Part shown: one piece after another, positions 4,628 to 6,343 of the stretch | Numbering within the stretch: position 1 is the stretch's first letter | Layout: the number at the start of each line of letters is the position of its first letter | NCBI GenBank assembly: GCA_036375895.1 | Contig: DASVBJ010000247.1 | Coordinates: forward strand, 1-6,343 | Reading direction: 5' to 3' | Length of the DNA stretch: 6,343 nucleotides | From: DASVBJ01 sp036375895 | GTDB lineage: Bacteria; Actinomycetota; Actinomycetes; JACCUZ01 | Position numbers and translations under genes: made by a program | Notes under the pieces: generated by a model | What the model was told of the DNA's origin: nothing | The model's database searches: none | What the model saw: the letters and a program-made list of their open reading frames with translations, nothing else

Positions 4628-5179
4628 TTACTCCGCCGCCTGCTGCTGGCGGGCGTAGGTCAGCTGCAGGTGGTCGGAGACCGCCACGGCGCTGAAGACA
4701 GCGGTGACGGCCCGGGTGAAGCGGGGGGCGAGCACCAGTCCGCCGGTCAGTGCCGTCGCCACCCACGGGCTCAGGCAGAAGGGGCAGGTGAGCAGCTCCC
4801 CCACGGCATGCCGGACACCCTTCGTGCTGCGGACGTCCTCGACCAGCTCGGCCGGGCCGCCCGGCTCGCGGTAGCGCGTGAAGGGCGCCCGCAGCGGGCT
4901 GGTCACGGCGTCCTTGCTCAGGATGCGCGTCAGCTTGTGGGTGGCGATGCCGGTGAGGACGATGTCGAGCGGTGCGTAGCGCTCGGGGGCGTTCCGGCGC
5001 CGGGAGGCGGCCGCCATCGCCACGACGGCGCCGAACGCGCCGTACGTCGCCATCGCCGCGAGGTAGCCCTCGAGAGGACGGTCCTCCCCGCCGGAGTAGG
5101 CCCGCTTCTCCTCGACGAGCCGGTCGCCGAGGCTGGAGCCGGTCGCGGAGTCGCCGGCGGTCGCGCTGTGGTCGGGCAT
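4628..5179 (-). CDS. DUF1360 membrane protein
   Basis: A 183-residue integral membrane protein that I recognise as DUF1360; its function is unknown. After a polar N-terminus (residues 1-36) there is a hydrophobic segment (GYLAAMATYGAFGAVVAMAAAS, about 38-59), then the family's LDIVLTGIATHKLTRILSKD (71-90), VTSPLRAPFTRY (92-103), the signature LLTCPFCLSPWVA (129-141) with its Cys132-x2-Cys135 pair, and two more membrane segments (about 138-152 and 156-172). The C-terminus is a short polar tail. The ATG at 5179 starts 14 bases after the hemerythrin-like gene ends, with only a weak purine-rich site (GAGACGAGA) ahead of it, so translation may depend on the upstream gene. The frame stays open far upstream, but that part overlaps the hemerythrin-like gene and is a shadow. 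The CPFC pair could bind a metal or form a disulfide. Confidence 0.88.
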   Translation of the reverse strand: MPDHSATAGDSATGSSLGDRLVEEKRAYSGGEDRPLEGYLAAMATYGAFGAVVAMAAASRRRNAPERYAPLDIVLTGIATHKLTRILSKDAVTSPLRAPFTRYREPGGPAELVEDVRSTKGVRHAVGELLTCPFCLSPWVATALTGGLVLAPRFTRAVTAVFSAVAVSDHLQLTYARQQQAAE

Positions 5180-5193
5180 CGGGTCTCGTCTCG

Positions 5194-5805
5194 CTACTCG
5201 GGGCCGGTCGTGGTCGCGGATCCGTGCGGGCTGCGGCGCTGCAGCTCGTCGATGAGCTGCTCGCGACTCATCGACGACCTGCCCTCGATGCCGACGCGGC
5301 GCGCCATCTCGTACAGCTCGGCCCGGGACAGGTCCAGGCGGCGGGGTGGTGGCCGGTGGCCCCCGTTCGCCCGCAGCTGCTCGTCGCGACGCGCCTCGTA
5401 GCGGCCGCCCAGGCGGCGCACCTCCTTGCGGCCCACCGACCGTTCGAGGTCGCGCAGCACCGCCGACTCGAGGCTCTCGCCGTGCTCGCGGACCGCCCGC
5501 TCGACCCGTTCGCAGAGCTCGCGGAGCCCCGGGCTCTCGACGTCGGTGGCGGCGATCTCGGCGGCGAGCGCATCGAGCGTGACGTCCTTCTCGGCCTGCT
5601 GCCGCACGGCGTCGGAGGATCCGGGCAGCAGCCGGATCACCTCGGGCAGCACCGCGTCGCGCTCCGCGACCCGGTGGGCGTGCAGCAGGCGCACCAGCTC
5701 GGCACGCCACCGGGCCTGGCTGGGGCCGGGGGTGCACACGCGTCGCAGGAGGCGGACCAGGCGGTCGTGGTCCTGCGTCACGAGGCGGGCGACACTGCTG
5801 GGCAT
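5194..5805 (-). CDS. Hemerythrin-like protein with C-terminal Rho_N/SAP-like module
   Basis: A 203-residue soluble, helical protein. Residues 1-125 resemble the hemerythrin HHE cation-binding bundle: D12-H13 in the first helix, H42/H44 with E48 (LLHAHRVAERDAVLPEV) in the second, and H108 with E110/E113 in the last. The usual histidine of the third helix (around residue 73) is not obvious, so the di-iron site may be incomplete. A basic linker (126-156) leads to LSRAELYEMARRVGIEGR...MSREQLIDELQRR (159-191), a helix-extended-helix like the Rho N-terminal or SAP modules that bind nucleic acid. Hemerythrins bind oxygen, NO or iron; which applies here is unknown. The Shine-Dalgarno is poor: GGGGGT lies eleven bases before the ATG at 5805. 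It is followed after 14 bases by the DUF1360 gene in a probable operon. Confidence 0.85.
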   Translation of the reverse strand: MPSSVARLVTQDHDRLVRLLRRVCTPGPSQARWRAELVRLLHAHRVAERDAVLPEVIRLLPGSSDAVRQQAEKDVTLDALAAEIAATDVESPGLRELCERVERAVREHGESLESAVLRDLERSVGRKEVRRLGGRYEARRDEQLRANGGHRPPPRRLDLSRAELYEMARRVGIEGRSSMSREQLIDELQRRSPHGSATTTGPE

Positions 5806-5862
5806 ACGGTGCGCATACCCCCAGACATCGAGGTCACACGCCGGGTGCTCAGGGGCCGGGGC

Positions 5863-6342
5863 TCACTCGGGGCGCTCCCGGGCGGTCAACGGCACGACGT
5901 ACCAGATCAGCACGAACCACGCGACGGCCAGGCCGGCGAGCAGCCACGGGAGGGCCCCGCCGAGCACGACGTCGAGGATCAGCAGCACGGCTCCGTTGAT
6001 CGCCAGCAGCAGCGTGGCGAGCCCGCCGCGCGCCATCAGGTCGGCGCCCCGGACGAGGCGGGGCTTGAGGCCGCGCCGGAAGAGGATGCGGTGGAAGGGG
6101 ACCGGGCCGATCAGCAGGGCGGAGGCGACGGTGGTCGCGAGCAGCGTCCCGATGTAGAGCCACTTCTGGAACTCGTTGATCGTCTGGAAGCGCTGGGTGA
6201 AGGCGAGGGTCAGCAGGAAGGCGAAGATGAACTGCACGCCCGTCTGCGCGACGCGCAGCTCCTGCAGCAGCTCGTTGTAGCGCCGGTCGGCCTGTTCCTT
6301 CTCGGTCTCGTGGCCGCTGCCGTCGTCCGGCTCGTTGGTCAC
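5863..6342 (-). CDS. DUF6328 four-helix membrane protein
   Basis: A 159-residue membrane protein that I recognise as the actinobacterial DUF6328 family; some databases give it an antiporter-like name, but no transport function can be shown here. A charged N-terminal tail leads to the family signature NELLQELRVAQTGVQFIFAF (23-42), and hydrophobic segments lie at about 35-50, 62-80, 106-128 and 130-151. The cytoplasmic loop GPVPFHRILFRRGLKPRLV (79-97) is also characteristic. The ORF begins with GTG (6342-6340) one base from the window edge, so its ribosome binding site is unseen and the true start could lie beyond. The length matches the family, so the protein is probably essentially complete. 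A 57-base gap separates it from the hemerythrin-like gene; co-transcription is possible. Confidence 0.88.
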   Translation of the reverse strand: MTNEPDDGSGHETEKEQADRRYNELLQELRVAQTGVQFIFAFLLTLAFTQRFQTINEFQKWLYIGTLLATTVASALLIGPVPFHRILFRRGLKPRLVRGADLMARGGLATLLLAINGAVLLILDVVLGGALPWLLAGLAVAWFVLIWYVVPLTARERPE

Positions 6343-6343
6343 C

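Noticed and set aside
3893..5401. Long plus-strand open frame (502 codons) opposite the glycosyltransferase, DUF1360 and hemerythrin-like genes
   Set aside because: It spans three well-supported minus-strand genes and the spacer between them, and has a compositionally biased product with no domain.
4628..5737. Single 369-residue minus-strand protein that includes DUF1360
   Set aside because: Its first half is an out-of-frame shadow of the hemerythrin-like gene (Arg/Ala/Pro-rich). The DUF1360 part has its own start at 5179.
1..6343. tRNA, rRNA, CRISPR array, transposase or integrase genes
   Set aside because: No cloverleaf, rRNA signature, regularly spaced repeats or recombinase motifs were seen on either strand.

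Overview
The window comes from a very GC-rich bacterium. Most coding sequence is dominated by G or C at third codon positions, and the families present (DUF6328, DUF1360, DUF2795, hemerythrin plus Rho_N-like, DUF2071, CwlO-type M23 peptidase) point to an actinomycete (Actinomycetota). A Geodermatophilaceae-like source would fit, but that is an impression and not a demonstrated assignment.

Layout, right to left, because nearly everything is on the minus strand. At 6342-5863 is a four-helix membrane protein (DUF6328). At 5805-5194 is a hemerythrin-like protein with a C-terminal Rho_N/SAP-like helix module, followed after 14 bases by a DUF1360 membrane protein (5179-4628). After a 138-base spacer containing a strong GC hairpin come a GT-B glycosyltransferase (4489-3428) and a closely spaced small DUF2795 protein (3408-3175). 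Further left are a secreted coiled-coil M23 endopeptidase (2062-803), a DUF2071/YqjF-like protein (763-53) and the first seven codons of another gene (23-1) running off the window.

Between the DUF2795 gene and the M23 peptidase lies a stretch of different character, about 2144-3168. It is less GC-rich and uses codons that are rare in its neighbours. It is bounded by 18-base inverted repeats (16 of 18 identical) with TAA immediately outside both ends. It holds one plus-strand orphan gene (2277-2696), a convergent minus-strand 72-residue cysteine-rich protein (2946-2728), and about 200 bases without a convincing gene but with a run of inverted repeats just upstream of the cysteine-rich gene. 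No transposase is visible. The simplest reading is a small non-autonomous or decayed mobile segment carrying two small accessory genes, inserted upstream of the M23 peptidase.

Functionally, the flanking genes look like ordinary chromosome: cell-wall hydrolysis (M23), sugar transfer to an unknown acceptor (GT), membrane proteins and a possible oxygen/iron-related hemerythrin. No metabolic pathway can be reconstructed. The items most worth a second look are the inverted-repeat-bounded island, its hairpin-rich leader in front of the cysteine-rich protein, and the glycosyltransferase that lacks the usual EX7E glutamates.
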